Origin: Puccinia triticina
Lineage: Eukaryota > Basidiomycota > Pucciniomycetes > Pucciniales > Pucciniaceae
NCBI RefSeq assembly: GCF_026914185.1
Contig: NC_070574.1
Location: 372,001 to 436,000, forward strand
Reading direction: 5' to 3'
Length of the DNA stretch: 64,000 bases
Shown in pieces: positions 40,397 through 52,100 of the stretch. Position 1 is the first letter of the stretch. Each line of letters starts with the position of its first letter. The translations under genes and the position numbers were made by a program. The notes below the pieces were generated by a model. It was not told the DNA's origin and searched no databases. It was given only the letters and a program-made list of their open reading frames with translations.

Positions 40397-41003
40397 TAAT
40401 TTATGATGAGGAAGCGGAATCTGTAATAATATTTTAGTATTTATTATTATTTTCTTAGTTATTGCAGTCTTTTAGGATACTTATTGTATCTCTAAGGCTG
40501 ACACTGTGTCAACTGCAAACCCTGGTGTAGAGGAACCGAACTTAACACAAGCCCCTCCCATGCTCGCAGGGTGCAAGCGTTTCCTTGGAGAGGCTTAGTT
40601 AAGCTCGGGGGTGAACATGAACTCCCTGGTTCTAGATTGGATCAAGTGAGTTATCTTGTCAAGAGATGATAACTTTTGAGGAATGTCACTTTTGCATTGA
40701 ACAGGGTGGTGGGCTGCTTGAGTGAACTAAATACATTCATCCCGCTAATGCATCCTTTTGAATCACTGCGATCTATGTACTACAGTCTCCGGCTCAATCA
40801 AGAATATGAAGAGAGAAGGTGCCCTTCATGCAACACTTCTTGATTCGTAGAAAAGCCCGACCCCAACTACAACAATTCTTCCTCTCTCCTCCCTTCTCAA
40901 GAGTGTGGCATACCTGAATGTAGCCTAAACAATCATAAATGAATATGGTTGTCAACTTGCAAAAAAGGCTAAAAAAATTATGTATGACTAAAAAAACACA
41001 ACC
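40397..41003. other. Spacer with foldback motif C
   Basis: Apart from the foldback motif (40536-40609), nothing recognised. Confidence 0.25.
40536..40609. repeat. Foldback motif, copy C
   Basis: Ends CCGAACTTAACACAAGCC and GGCTTAGTTAAGCTCGGG are inverted repeats (15 of 18 paired). Confidence 0.6.
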
Positions 41004-41753
41004 ATGGATGAGCCATTACATAACCAGATAACCTTTCATAGCCAAGTGAGCACGCGCCGGGATTTCTCACTGGCATGCTGGCAAAGGCTGGCTAAGGAGT
41101 TATATGTGGATTCGCAACACCAACACCTTGTAATCTTCGTTGATAACCAAGGAGTCATTTTAAGGACCAAGAACCCTTATACTCCAAAGCCTGGGCAATG
41201 GCTCTTTGCCCCAATAGATGAGGCTATTTCGGAACTTCCGGCAACTTTAAGGATATCTTTTGTGTGGTGTCCGGGCCACAGTGATATCTTAGGCAATGAA
41301 CTTGCGGATCAGTTGGCCAAGGAGGCGTTGGAGTCCCCCTCGACGCAAACCCTGGAATCCAAGAGCAACTATCGGAATGTGCACCGCAGAGCAATCAAAG
41401 GCTTGTGCTCCAAAAGGCCGGCGCCCTCGGACTTACCCATAGGCTATAGCGCCTTAATCAATCAACTTGATTCAGGTCATTGTGCACTGAAAAGACATCT
41501 TTTTTGTATTTGTAGGGCTTTCGATCCTCTGTGCCCTAATTGTGGGGCGAAAGAGACGGTTTTTCATTTGATGAACTTTTGCCCAAGCGCCAAAGGTCAA
41601 CGGGCGACTCTTTGAAAGCATCTCCGGCATATGAAGGTCCGTTTCAGGTCGGAGAGGCTTGAAAAGGTTCTCAACATTCGGAAGGCCGATCTGGCTGTGG
41701 CGACTTTTTTACGCAACACAAACCGGTTTTCAGATCACCTCCCCCCTCGATGA
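41004..41753 (+). pseudogene. LINE (Tad-like) ORF2 3' end: RNase H and zinc knuckle
   Basis: A plus-strand frame holds an RNase H domain (VIFVDNQGVILR; VWCPGHSDILGNELADQL, a late Asp) and then a C-terminal knuckle CX2CX7HX4C (CPNCGAKETVFHLMNFC). A TGA at 41613-41615 breaks the frame, which otherwise stays open to the stop at 41751-41753 with the FLRNTNRFSDHLPPR end common in fungal non-LTR elements. RT and endonuclease are missing, as is usual for 5'-truncated LINE copies. The TGA fits a CGA change. Confidence 0.8.
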
Positions 41754-42600
41754 TTTCCCCCTCTTTTTCTCCTCTTTTCTCCTTTGTTTTGTCCCTCTCA
41801 CCTCTCACTTTTGAATTTTTTTTTCAGTCTCAAGTCTTGCTGTTATTTCATGTCAACGACTGTGTTTTGTGTACTGGAAGTTTTCAGGAGCGCAGCGTAT
41901 GGGGGCGTAGTCCATGGAGCGGCGCGCCCAATGCACCGGAAGCTGCCACTGGTACCGCGCCGCCCTGGGGCGGCGCGGTGCCTGAGCAGCACATGACGCG
42001 CAGCGAGGCACAGCCGCAGCAACCTCGCCCACAAGGGGAAAGGGAGGCCGGCAGAGAGTCTCGGGCCGGAACCTAAGCGATTCCGCCGATTGACTCCCGC
42101 CGGACTCGACACTGAACTACCGACATCAGGCCGACATAAAGGGAGAAAAATTTTCGCCCCACCCACCCGCCCAGTTGTGGATCCCGCCCACCCGCGGGCT
42201 CCAGCTTTTGGGCCTTAACACTATCCAGGAGTGATGCTCTTGAAGGAGGGACAACCAAGCCCCTCCCACAAGTAGCTCCTACTCTCCTTCTGAGGGGAAA
42301 CCCTCAGGAATCCCAAACCCTGTTAAAGGGAGAGGTATAAGAGGAGAGAGAAGGAAACTCACTCTACTCAGCCCGTACCGGGATGACTTGAGGGCTACAG
42401 GAGTAGCACCTGGGTCAGCCCAAGTGAGAATAATCCCACGGAAGAAAAAAGAGCCTGATGGTTACCCAGGCGACACTCACCCGCCCGCGGCACAAGGTAA
42501 TGCCCAGCACAGCAGAATGGATAGATCTCGAGTTGTTTTCCTTCATCAAGATGTTTCCCAGATTCATAGTGAGCAATGCCACAGGCCAAATTTCACTTAA
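41754..42600. other. LINE 3' flank and repeat-derived DNA
   Basis: Pyrimidine-rich, then GC-rich. A perfect 26-bp hairpin at 41954-41979 (arms ACCGCGCCGCCC and its complement, 2-bp loop). GGTATAAGAGGAG near 42336 resembles a promoter. No gene. Confidence 0.35.
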
Positions 42601-43340
42601 AAAAAAAAAATGCTGGCAAGGCATCATCTCCGGCTGCCCAGTGGCATCGCCGGGAAGCGGGCACACGGTTTAACTGCTTGCAGGAGTCTTGCCCAGAATC
42701 ACCGCCCGGCAAGCGGAAGAAGCTCCAAGGATGAATCCATAAATAGGTACATGTACCCAAATGCCGGAGATGATTCCTCCCTGGCAAGTACCTTGATGTT
42801 GTACCTGCTTGCCCAGGTCCTTAGCAAGCAGGTACAAGATGCCCACCCAGGGGGAAACCTCCTGGACGCGCAGAAGAGAATCCATTGTTGCCGAGTGGGT
42901 ACCAGTCTGCTTGCTGAGGCCCTCAGCGATTGGGTACAAGGTACTTGTCCTGGAGGAATCTTCCAGGCAAGCCAAAGAGATTCTATCCCCACCGGGTGGG
43001 TACATAGAAAGAAACATGAGGTTGGTTATTCTCATTGACGAGAACGCAAAATGACACCACTGAGGCGGAGGCTTTTGACTCTTGCTCAGATTCCGGAATC
43101 ATCCCCGGCAAGCGGAAGAAGCTCCAAGGTCTGCACTCGCCCCGAGGATTCCTCCGGCGCAAACACTTCTGGAGGAGCTGAAGAACATTCATCTCCGCCG
43201 AGGACAAAGGCACACCCGTTTGGAAAGCCTCCCAAGCAAGTGTGTGTACACTTATAGGTACATGTACCCACTCGCCCGCCCGGAATGATTCCTGGACCAT
43301 GGCAAGCAGGTCCCGGGTGCCCACCCAAGAGGAAGCTGCA
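42601..43340. repeat. Unclassified repeat cluster
   Basis: GGCAAGCGGAAGAAGCTCCA occurs twice (about 42708 and 43108). AGCAAGCAGGTACAAG and CTCCCTGGCAAGTACCTTG recur and resemble 1500-1600 in element A. Frames are not protein-like. Confidence 0.45.
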
Positions 43341-43735
43341 GATAATACGTAGTTAATCTAGTATGTACATATATCTTCTTTTTTTCAATCTGATAACCAT
43401 GGGGATATACCCAAAAGAGAATTGTTTAGGCTGGATTCATCCTCCCGAGTCTCACCCTCTGTTCTTCTTGGCGTCTTCGATCAGAGGGATATTGCTGGGG
43501 CTTAATAACGAGGCTCGCCTCCAGGGACTTGAGTTTGAGAGAGAGAGAGAGCGAGTGATTTGCTCTTGAGTTGATTAGGAAGAGAGACTGGGTGATTTAG
43601 GATGTGTTTCTCAGAAAAGGATGTCAATCGGGACAGGGACGGGGCACTTTCTATGTGTATGTATAGTTATGAATTGAGAGGTAGAGCATGTGAGATGGGA
43701 AGAGGAAGCAAAGGACTGGTTGGACACATCATCCT
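43341..43735. other. Intergenic, nothing recognised
   Basis: GA-rich microsatellite-like run near 43536. This is probably the 3' flank of QCR9. Confidence 0.2.
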
Positions 43736-44111
43736 TCATTTCAATGCAAGCTGGACATCGTCGTTAACCAATTTTCGTCAGGATCGACCATCGTCGGCAG
43801 CGGAAAGAAAGAAGGGGTGGGTACGATATGTGTTGCAAGGTCAGTGTTCTTTGCGGTCCAGAGCAGGAGACGGTGAGCTTACGTTTTCTCTGACAGTAGA
43901 CCACAATTTCTATAGAGAGAAAATAATACCGGAGTCAGTTCAAAGTTCATTATCTGAGTAAAAAGGGGGGATGGGGTGGCGGTACCTTTTTGTTGTGTTG
44001 TTCCCACCAGGCAGAAGTGAGAGAATCGAAGCCGATGCTGAACATGAACGAGCCGGCAAAGATGGTCGAGACGTAAGTCGAGTTACGCTTCATGATCGCG
44101 TTGTAGATCAT
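43736..44111 (-). CDS. QCR9: Ubiquinol-cytochrome c reductase subunit 9 (complex III)
   Basis: Exon 1 44111-43986 encodes 42 residues beginning MIYNAIMKRNSTYVSTIFAG; a single membrane helix (TIFAGSFMFSIGFDSL) is followed by AWWEQHNKK, the hallmark of QCR9/UQCR10. Exon 2 starts at 43909 after a CTATAG acceptor with KLWSTVREN, matching the family's NKGKLWKDVK region. The end is unsure: splicing from GTAAGC (43882) to 43750 gives LALK and a stop at 43736 (55 aa), and reading through gives a stop at 43841 (64 aa; yeast has 66). QCR9 is a small subunit of the mitochondrial bc1 complex in the inner membrane, near the Rieske protein. It lies head-to-head with VPS1. Confidence 0.85.
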
Positions 44112-44869
44112 TCTTGTGACCTGTTGTGTTTTCGAGGAGGGCGTCGTCCGGAAGAGCTCATCAATCTGTTGTTCTCTGTTTGCTGGAATCGAGACCGTAG
44201 TGGGAAACTTACGGCCATTGTTGGACGGTGTTGCGGTCGCTAGTTTTCGGATGGTGGGGCTGGTTTGGTTTCGATCGTTTGGAGCTGGTTTCTGGAGATG
44301 GTCAGTTTTCTGATCAACCCGGAAGTGGTTCTGGGGGGACGAGGGTGCAGGCTGGAGGGATAGATGAGGGAGGGGTGTGTGGTGAGTGGACTTGCCTGTT
44401 TGATGAGTTTCGTGGTGGTTCTTCGGGAACAATCGAAACTGGGAGTGAACCGAGGGGACCCGGCGTCCGTTCGGATCGTCGGGGACCGACGGGCACTCGG
44501 GGTGGCGGATCCGGATATGACATCAATCGATCGTCGCAAACAGCAGGATGCCGTTTGGCGGAGTGACCCGTACGCACTCGGCACACAACTTACATCACAC
44601 ATGCACCGGGGGCAACGCCGGCCTCCACTCCGGACTGTTTCTGTTCTTGTCACTGCCAGAGTCGAATGAGTCAGGTGAAATTTTAAAAATAGCCCTCGGG
44701 GGGAGCGAGGGGCGGGGGAATGAGCACTGACGTAGGGCGGGGTGGGGATGCACCAAACGCAGACAGATCGAAGAACGCTCTCTCATTGTTCCCCATCTCA
44801 ACAAACACCACCACGCAATCACCACATCAGCAACAACAACAACAGCAACAGCAGTCGAAAACATCCAGG
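44112..44869. promoter_or_regulatory. Shared QCR9-VPS1 upstream region
   Basis: 758 bp between the two divergent start codons. A CAA/CAG repeat (44829-44853) lies in the VPS1 leader. Frames within it look like chance. Confidence 0.5.
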
Positions 44870-47606
44870 ATGGCGATGGACCAGACACTGATCAAGACCA
44901 TCAACAAGCTACAGGATGCATTTGCATCGGTGAGCACAATCAACTAACTACTAGCCATGGGACTACCTGCTAACACCTATCCTCCAGGTCGGTGTCCAAA
45001 ACCCGATCGATCTCCCCCAAATCGCCGTCATCGGATCCCAGTCATCAGGAAAATCATCAGTACTCGAAAACTTGGTCGGAAGAGACTTCTTGCCCAGAGG
45101 AAGTAAGTCACATTCCCATCTACCACCTAAACAACACGGAAACTCACCCTCTACATCATCTTAGCCGGGATCGTCACCCGAAGACCACTCGTCCTCCAAC
45201 TCATCAATCGACCCGCCACCTCTAAACCAACACCGGCTGCTGCCAACGGCGCTGAGCCTGCAGACCCTGATAACCCTGTCCCGCTCAAGCCAGGCGAAGA
45301 CTCAAATCAAAACCCAGACGAATGGGGCGAATTCTTGCACAGTAAGCCACGCCACTCTATCTACCCAGTAATAATCACTCATCCACTACGCTTCTCTCTC
45401 TCTCTCTCTTTGAAGAACCTGGAGAGAAGTTCTTCGACTTCAACAAAATCCGAGACGAAATCGTCCGAGATACAGAGACCAAGACCGGCAAAAACGGCGG
45501 AATCTCACCCCTGCCGATCAACCTGCGAGTCTTCTCACCCCACGTGCTCACACTCACCCTGATCGATCTGCCCGGTCTGACCAAGGTACCCGTGGGCGAC
45601 CAGCCGCGGGACATCGAGAAGCAGATCAAGGACATGCTTTTCAAGTTCATCACCAAGCCCAACTCGATCATCCTCGCCGTCACCGCCGCCAACACCGATC
45701 TGGCCAACTCGGACGGCCTCAAGCTGGCTAGAGAGGTCGACCCCGAGGGCAGCCGAACGATCGGCGTGCTCACCAAGGTCGACCTGATGGACCAGGGCAC
45801 CGATGTCGTCGATATCCTCGCAGGCAGAATCATCCCCTTGAGGCTCGGATACGTCCCCGTCGTCAATCGCGGCCAGAGAGATATCGAACAGAATAAGAAG
45901 ATCACCGCCGCACTCGATAACGAGAAAGACTTCTTCGAAAATCACTCGAGCTACCGAAGTAAGAGCCAGTACTGTGGTACGCCCTTCTTGGCTAAAAAGC
46001 TCAACATGGTAATCATCTCTTCCCTTCCTCGCGTCTTCAACTCTCATCAAGAATTGACGGCCTACATATTCTCCAATAGATTTTGATGCACCACATCCGC
46101 AACACGTTGCCCGAGATCAAGAACAAGATCGGCCAATCGCTTGCGAAATACCAAGCGGAGTTGACGGCGCTAGGCGGACAGTTCGGCGAGCCGAACTCGA
46201 GCAACGTCGTCCTGTCGATCATCACCGAGTTCTGCTCGGACTTCAGGACGGTCATCGATGGTAACTCAAACGATCTGAGCATCAACGAGCTCAGTGGCGG
46301 CGCCCGGATTGCCTTCGTCTTCCACGAGCTCTTCAGTAATGGCATCAAACAATTGGACCCTTACGACCAAGTCAAAGACGGCGATATTCGCACGATCCTC
46401 TACAACTCCTCTGTTCGTATTTATATATATATATATATACCACCGCGGTTGCCGAGACTAATCTTGTCGGTATCCTCGCTAGGGCTCTTCTCCTGCGCTT
46501 TTCGTCGGCACAACAGCATTTGAAGTGATTGTCAAGCAGCAGATCAAACGTCTCGAAGATCCCGCCCTGAAATGCTCCTCGCTGGTCTATGATGAGCTGA
46601 TTAGAATACTGACCCAGTTACTCAACAAAAACGTCAGTCGCGTTATTCTCAATCTTAAGCCGAAGAAGAAGAGGAGCTGATTTTCCTGTGAGTATCATCT
46701 CCAGCAAGGATTCAAACGCTATCCTGCCCTGAAGGAGCGATTCTATTCAGTGGTGGTAGCGTTCTACAAGAAAGCGATGCTCCCGACGAACAAGTTAGTA
46801 TCCGACCTAGTAGCGGCAGAAGCGACGTACATCAACACGGGCCATCCGGACTTCATCAGCGGCCACAAGGCGATGGCCCTGGTGAATGCGAAGATCGAGG
46901 CGGCCAAGCCGCCGCCGCCGTCGGGACCTGCGGCGCTGGACAAGGCGGGCAAGTTGCCCCCCGGCGCAATTAATAACGGCAGAGACCTCGACGTCGATAT
47001 GAAGCAGGACCCCGGCTTCTTCGGCAGCTTTTGGAAGGGCGGCCAGCCTGGGCCTCGCAGGAAGGGCGCCGCGGGCTCGCTCATGGAGCCCCCGCCCCAA
47101 ACTCTCAAGGCCTCGGGCACCCTCTCGGAGCGCGAAGTCATTGAAACCGACGTCATCAAACGTCCGTCTACTCCCCGCTCTTTCCTCTCTTCTCCATCCT
47201 AACCCACGTGTCTGTTGGCAGTCTTGATCAGCTCGTATTTCAACATCGTCAAGCGCACGGTGATCGACATGGTCCCGAAAGCCATCATGCTGAAGCTCGT
47301 CTCGCACTCGAAGGACGACCTGCAGCGCGAACTGCTCTCAGGTGCGCGCTCTTCTTCTCGTGTTCTGTGTGCAGCTGGGGGCTGAGAGACGGGCTCGTGC
47401 GTAGAGTTGTATCGGCCCGACGTCCTCGACGACCTCATGAAGGAAAGCGAGACGGTCGTCAATCGGAGGAAGGAGTGCATCAAGATGATCGGCGCGCTCG
47501 AGAAAGCTAACGAGGTCCGTCCCCTCCCTTCCCCCAACCCCCCTGTCCCCCTCGACTCACTCTCTTCATTTCTGCTTTTTCCTCGCAGATCACCGCGACC
47601 GTTTGA
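44870..47606 (+). CDS. VPS1: Dynamin-like GTPase Vps1
   Basis: Ten exons: 44870-44929, 44988-45102, 45165-45341, 45416-46008, 46080-46412, 46483-46632, 46705-47161, 47222-47341, 47405-47514, 47589-47606; the total is 2,133 nt, 710 aa, all phases consistent. G1 is [10 protein letters not shown]2 TGIVTRRP, G3 [14 protein letters not shown] and G4 TKVD. The middle/stalk region includes [14 protein letters not shown], and the GED is at the end ([19 protein letters not shown]). An insert rich in Pro/Ala (residues near 77-100) and a Pro/Gly-rich insert near 560-600 replace the PH region, as usual for Vps1. It has no PH or PRD, and [15 protein letters not shown] and the [17 protein letters not shown] text favour Vps1 over Dnm1. 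It works in vacuolar/endosomal sorting and peroxisome fission. The donor of intron 5 is an unusual GTTCGT. Confidence 0.95.
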
Positions 47607-48130
47607 TTTGCTCTCCTTCTTCCCTGTGTCTTGATAGCCCTCCTTTGTTTTTGTCTTGTTCTTAATTAAAGAAAGCCCTCCCCTCCCCCCCTCTCTTCCT
47701 TGTTTTTTGGATGATATTAGAGAACTACTTCTTACGGCCCGGACTTTCTCCTCTCTCGATCCCTCATCCTGCCTCTCCATCCTATTCGTCACCTCTCTCT
47801 CTTCCTTTTGTGTGTGTTGGTGTGTGTGTGTGTGTGTGTAATGAACCAAGAATCCTAAGAAAATTATAAACTCTAATCATCGTCGTTGTTCTTCATGTTA
47901 AACTACGTTCTTCTGTTTGGGCTACATGTTTTCATCGCTTCACTCACTCAGGGTGCCGTTTTGTCTCCCTTTCTTGCATATCTTTGTCGAGGGATGTGAG
48001 GTACCAGGAGAGTCAGATGAGCCTGATTTGCATGTATTCGACTCTTTCAGTATCGACAACCAGTGTTATGTTCTACATCTCTCCATATATGCTTTCTTGT
48101 TGTATCTATCACTCTTTTCTGCATTGGAAG
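47607..48130. other. VPS1 3' flank with TG microsatellite
   Basis: TG-rich run at about 47808-47840 and pyrimidine-rich DNA. No gene. Confidence 0.4.
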
Positions 48131-48489
48131 AGGACCCTGGAAACCCCCTATAGATGTGGGCAACCGAAAATCCAAGATTTTGGCAAAATTCATACATCGG
48201 GGGGCACCGGGGAATGGCTTTTTTTGGCTGATTCATACATTTTTGTGCCTATGCCTGGGGCAAAATCGCCCCGGGGAGCCCGAAATCCCCGAAGTTAAGC
48301 GGGGTTCTGCGGGTTTTAGGGGATTTAACTGAGTATCAGCAGAAATCCATACATAAATGCCATGTTTGGTGCGTACCCTTTTGGGTTCCAAACCCCATTC
48401 ATACCAATTCCGTGCCTAACATTTTGCAAAAAAATGTGAAAATTCATACATTTAGGTTACCCACCTACATTGGGGGTTTCCAGGGTCCT
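48131..48489. mobile_element. hAT-like MITE, 359 bp
   Basis: Identical 18-bp ends AGGACCCTGGAAACCCCC and their complement, flanked by the perfect 8-bp repeat ATTGGAAG (48123-48130, 48490-48497). TTCATACAT-type words recur five times inside. An 8-bp duplication points to hAT. No coding capacity. Confidence 0.85.
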
Positions 48490-49145
48490 ATTGGAAGTCT
48501 TCCCTTCCTGCGCTCCCTGAAAATTAACACATGTTAGCAGAGGCGTCTACAAATCCCCAGGACATGGGAACAAAAACTACCACAAGCATTCTGGTTTGTC
48601 AGCGACGCACGCACATTGTCCCAAGTCATACATTATTTTCCTGAATTGGGTTTGCTGAACGGGGACCTGCATCATGTTTGCAACCCCTGTGTTGTGGGAT
48701 TGAGGCAGGGGAACACAATAAGATGGCCACTATCAAGAAGAACCTTTCCATCTCTCTCTCTATTTCCAGGCCTTGAGTGCCACTTGGCTGTCCTCTCCGT
48801 CACTATGGGGAGCCGCGAATCAAACCAAGGGGGACTAAATTATGTAGTACGAAACCGTCTGACAGATAAAGTCCTTTCCCCAAACCCTACTTTAAATTTT
48901 GAATTTGACACAATTTGGCGTGCAAATGTTTTTTTTTTTTTTGTGTCACAGCTGTGCCATCTGGAATCTGGATAGATACCTTTTCACAAACAGTTTTACA
49001 TTTTGTATGTGCCAGCTCCCACAGAAAACTTTTGGATGCATATCTTCCTGTTCTTTCCACTCCCCATTGTAAGATTTACCATATTCCTCATTCTCCATCT
49101 TCACTACCAAAAGAGTATAACTCATACACATAGCCAGAAACACTA
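48490..49145. other. Upstream region of the large secreted-protein gene
   Basis: Short frames only; a T tract at about 48930. No clear TATA box. Confidence 0.2.
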
Positions 49146-52100
49146 ATGCACCCCAACTCAACAAAATCTATGTCACTCACAAGCACAGCATCAAGTCCAC
49201 CGGTGAATCATATCCTGGCCTTTTTGGCCATAATCATTTCTTGTCATGCAATGTGGGATGTTTGTGAGCCTGTGGATTCCAGGTCTTTATCCCATCAGGG
49301 AACTCAAGTCCAACAGAAAAATGACCAAGATCATTGCAGTAAACTGTCATTGAGCGCAGGGATTCAGTTCCAAGCCCAGGGAAATATGATTCAAAACTCA
49401 TTGGTCCAGATGGACCACAAAAACACTGCCACACTAGCAGGTCTCAGAAAGACTGGACAGCCAGGGCTTGTATCAAAAAATCAGTCTCAGGCTAAAATGG
49501 ATACTGCCCATCTAGACCTTGGATCTCAAGAGCAAACAAACCATCATAGATCTAGCCTTCTTGAGTGTCCCTCATCCTTTTCAATGTTAAGGAGTGCTAG
49601 ATTTCCAGAAAGAAATCTCAATCATGAATTTAGGAGTGATTGGCCTGTTAGAAGTACAGAACCCAAGCCATCTCATAACCCAGAATTCCAAACAAGTGCC
49701 AACGCAAAACTCAAAGGCCCACTCACTAGCACCCAAACAAAGAATAAAAACAAAGAGGTGGATCTGTTGGGAGATTTCTTTACATCATCTTACATGAACA
49801 CTGCATTTTCCCAAGGATTTCAGAAACACAGGAAGCCAATTTTCTCAAAAAATCAAGTTTCAAACCACCACCTGAAGTATGATAAGATGAAGGGTGTTGG
49901 GAGCTCCATATCAAGTTATAAAATTAGGAAATCTCCTTATAGTAAGAACATTGAATTTGGACCAGTAGGCAAGAGATCTAGAGCCAACCATTCTTTGAAA
50001 CAAGTTGTATTACAGAATAACAATCATGAAAATGTTTCTTTGGATCAATCAAAAACCAAAGACAGTTCAAATAGAGATTCCAACAATCTCAATCATTTCA
50101 AAGAAAGCAATGGTTCTTTTTCAGGTTTATCAATTGGTTTTCAAAAGGGAATGCACTCCATTTCCATCCAGGAGGGTACAAAAAACCATCCAAGACCACT
50201 TCATTCCAGCTGTGGTACCTCTAGCCCTATGGAAAATTACAAGCTTAGAAAAAATCATGATAATCAGCTGGAAGAAAGACTGTTGAAGAAAGCCAAAACC
50301 AACATGGACCCACCACAAGTTTCCCAAAATGACATAAACCAAGAGGATATAAAAAAAATGGGTCCTTCAGGATCCAATGAACCATTAAATATAGCATCAT
50401 CAGTCCCTTCCAAAGGATCACTCACAAAGAATGGCCCTCACACAAGCAAAATCTGGAAGATGGTGGATGGAATGGGCTCCAATGCCTCCAAAGAAAAATG
50501 TGATCAATCAGTCCCTCTGAGGAAAATGAGAATCAAGCACTCTAATTTAAACCCTGTTTCTAGTCCTGAAGTAAATATGGTACCTGTGTCTAAGCAAAAT
50601 ATATCTCCTTCATTAGGTATCAAAGAGAGAATCCAGGATTCTGCAAAAGCTGGCTCACAATCTGCGTCAGAAACCAATCAAGCAAGAATTAGCCATTTGA
50701 AAAGACCTATGGATCATAAATTAAGAACCAGATTCTCATCTGGAGAAGGTGAAAGCTCAGGATTTAGATCAAGAGATTTGCAGGAAGGAAAAATTAAATC
50801 TGATTTATCCCTGAAAACTAAACCAAAATCAACTAATGTTGGGTGCCCCAATGCAGGCACTCTGAGCCAGACAGTTTCTTCTCAAAATGAAATGAATAAC
50901 TCCAAAAAGGAGCTGGCAAAGAGCATTTTTAAGGGTCCCATGTCAGCCCAGGAGCGGGCAAAAGCCATTTCATGTTCAGTCCTCCGCAATAAAATACACA
51001 AATTTCAAAATATTGGGAATTTAAAGATGGAAATCATGTATTTTAACAAAAATAGCCTGTTTGCTGAAGATCCGTATAAACATGTTCAAGATAAATTTCA
51101 GAAGATTATTTCTTCAATGCCATTAGGCAAAACAGGGAGTATAAAATTAAGTTCTGAAAATTCCCCCATGGTTTTTGCTGAATTATACTCAGCTACTCAT
51201 TGCTTAATGGTTTTGGAGGACCTTTCTGAAAGTGGATTAATGGACCGACATAAATTTTTCCATTGGATGTGTTTAAACAAATTTGATTTGCTCTTAAAAA
51301 ACAAACAAATATGGTTCAAATTCTGGGAAAGACAGACTAATGGTGAAATTCAATTTAAAAGAGAAATGAAAAATGAAGTATTCTCATTGGGTGGCTGTGC
51401 AAAGGAAATATTCCCTGTGTTCCTATTCCATGTTCAAATGATCGATCACATCATGAATCATGGTGAATCTGTGCAACAAAAGATTCAGAATGCTCCAGGT
51501 CTGATGATACAGGCAATAGAAAACTTCAAAGTTTCTGCACCAGATATACTGAATCACGCAACCCTCAAACCACACAATAGAGAGACTTTCCCTGCTAGGA
51601 TTTGGTGCTTATTGAGATATTGGATTGAGAACTCATGCTCAGAGGAAGTTCAGAGAATTGCATTGAATGAATCAAAAGAGATCAAAGGAATTTTTAAGGC
51701 ATTTTTTAACCTAATTTTGGTATCCTCATTTGACCAGTTGAACAATCATCTCAGGTTTACCTGCAATTTTAAGATGGAAAGAATGAAGTTTGATCAAGAT
51801 ATTCTTTTTATCCAAGATCACAAGAGTAAAAACATCCAAGATGCAGTTAATAATATCTTCAGAAAAATACAAATAGATCAAAGTACAGGAAGCATCAAAT
51901 TGACTGACAAAACTGCCCCCAAATGGTTCCTTGAGCTTCAAAAAGCTTTCCAAGCTGAATCTGAAGATGGAAATTATGTGATAAAAAATAGAAGGGTGGA
52001 CCCAAACTTTTCAGTGAAGTTTCATGCTAAAACTGTTGATGAATTTCTAGAAACCAGACATCTGTGGCTATGCTTCTGGGAAAGGAAGAACAACAACATC

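Noticed and set aside
44240..44669. Arg/Pro-rich frames between QCR9 and VPS1
   Set aside because: They fall in the shared upstream region, overlap on both strands, and resemble no protein.
44870..47606. Mitochondrial-fission dynamin Dnm1 instead of Vps1
   Set aside because: The switch and stalk text ([33 protein letters not shown]) and the short insert fit Vps1 better.
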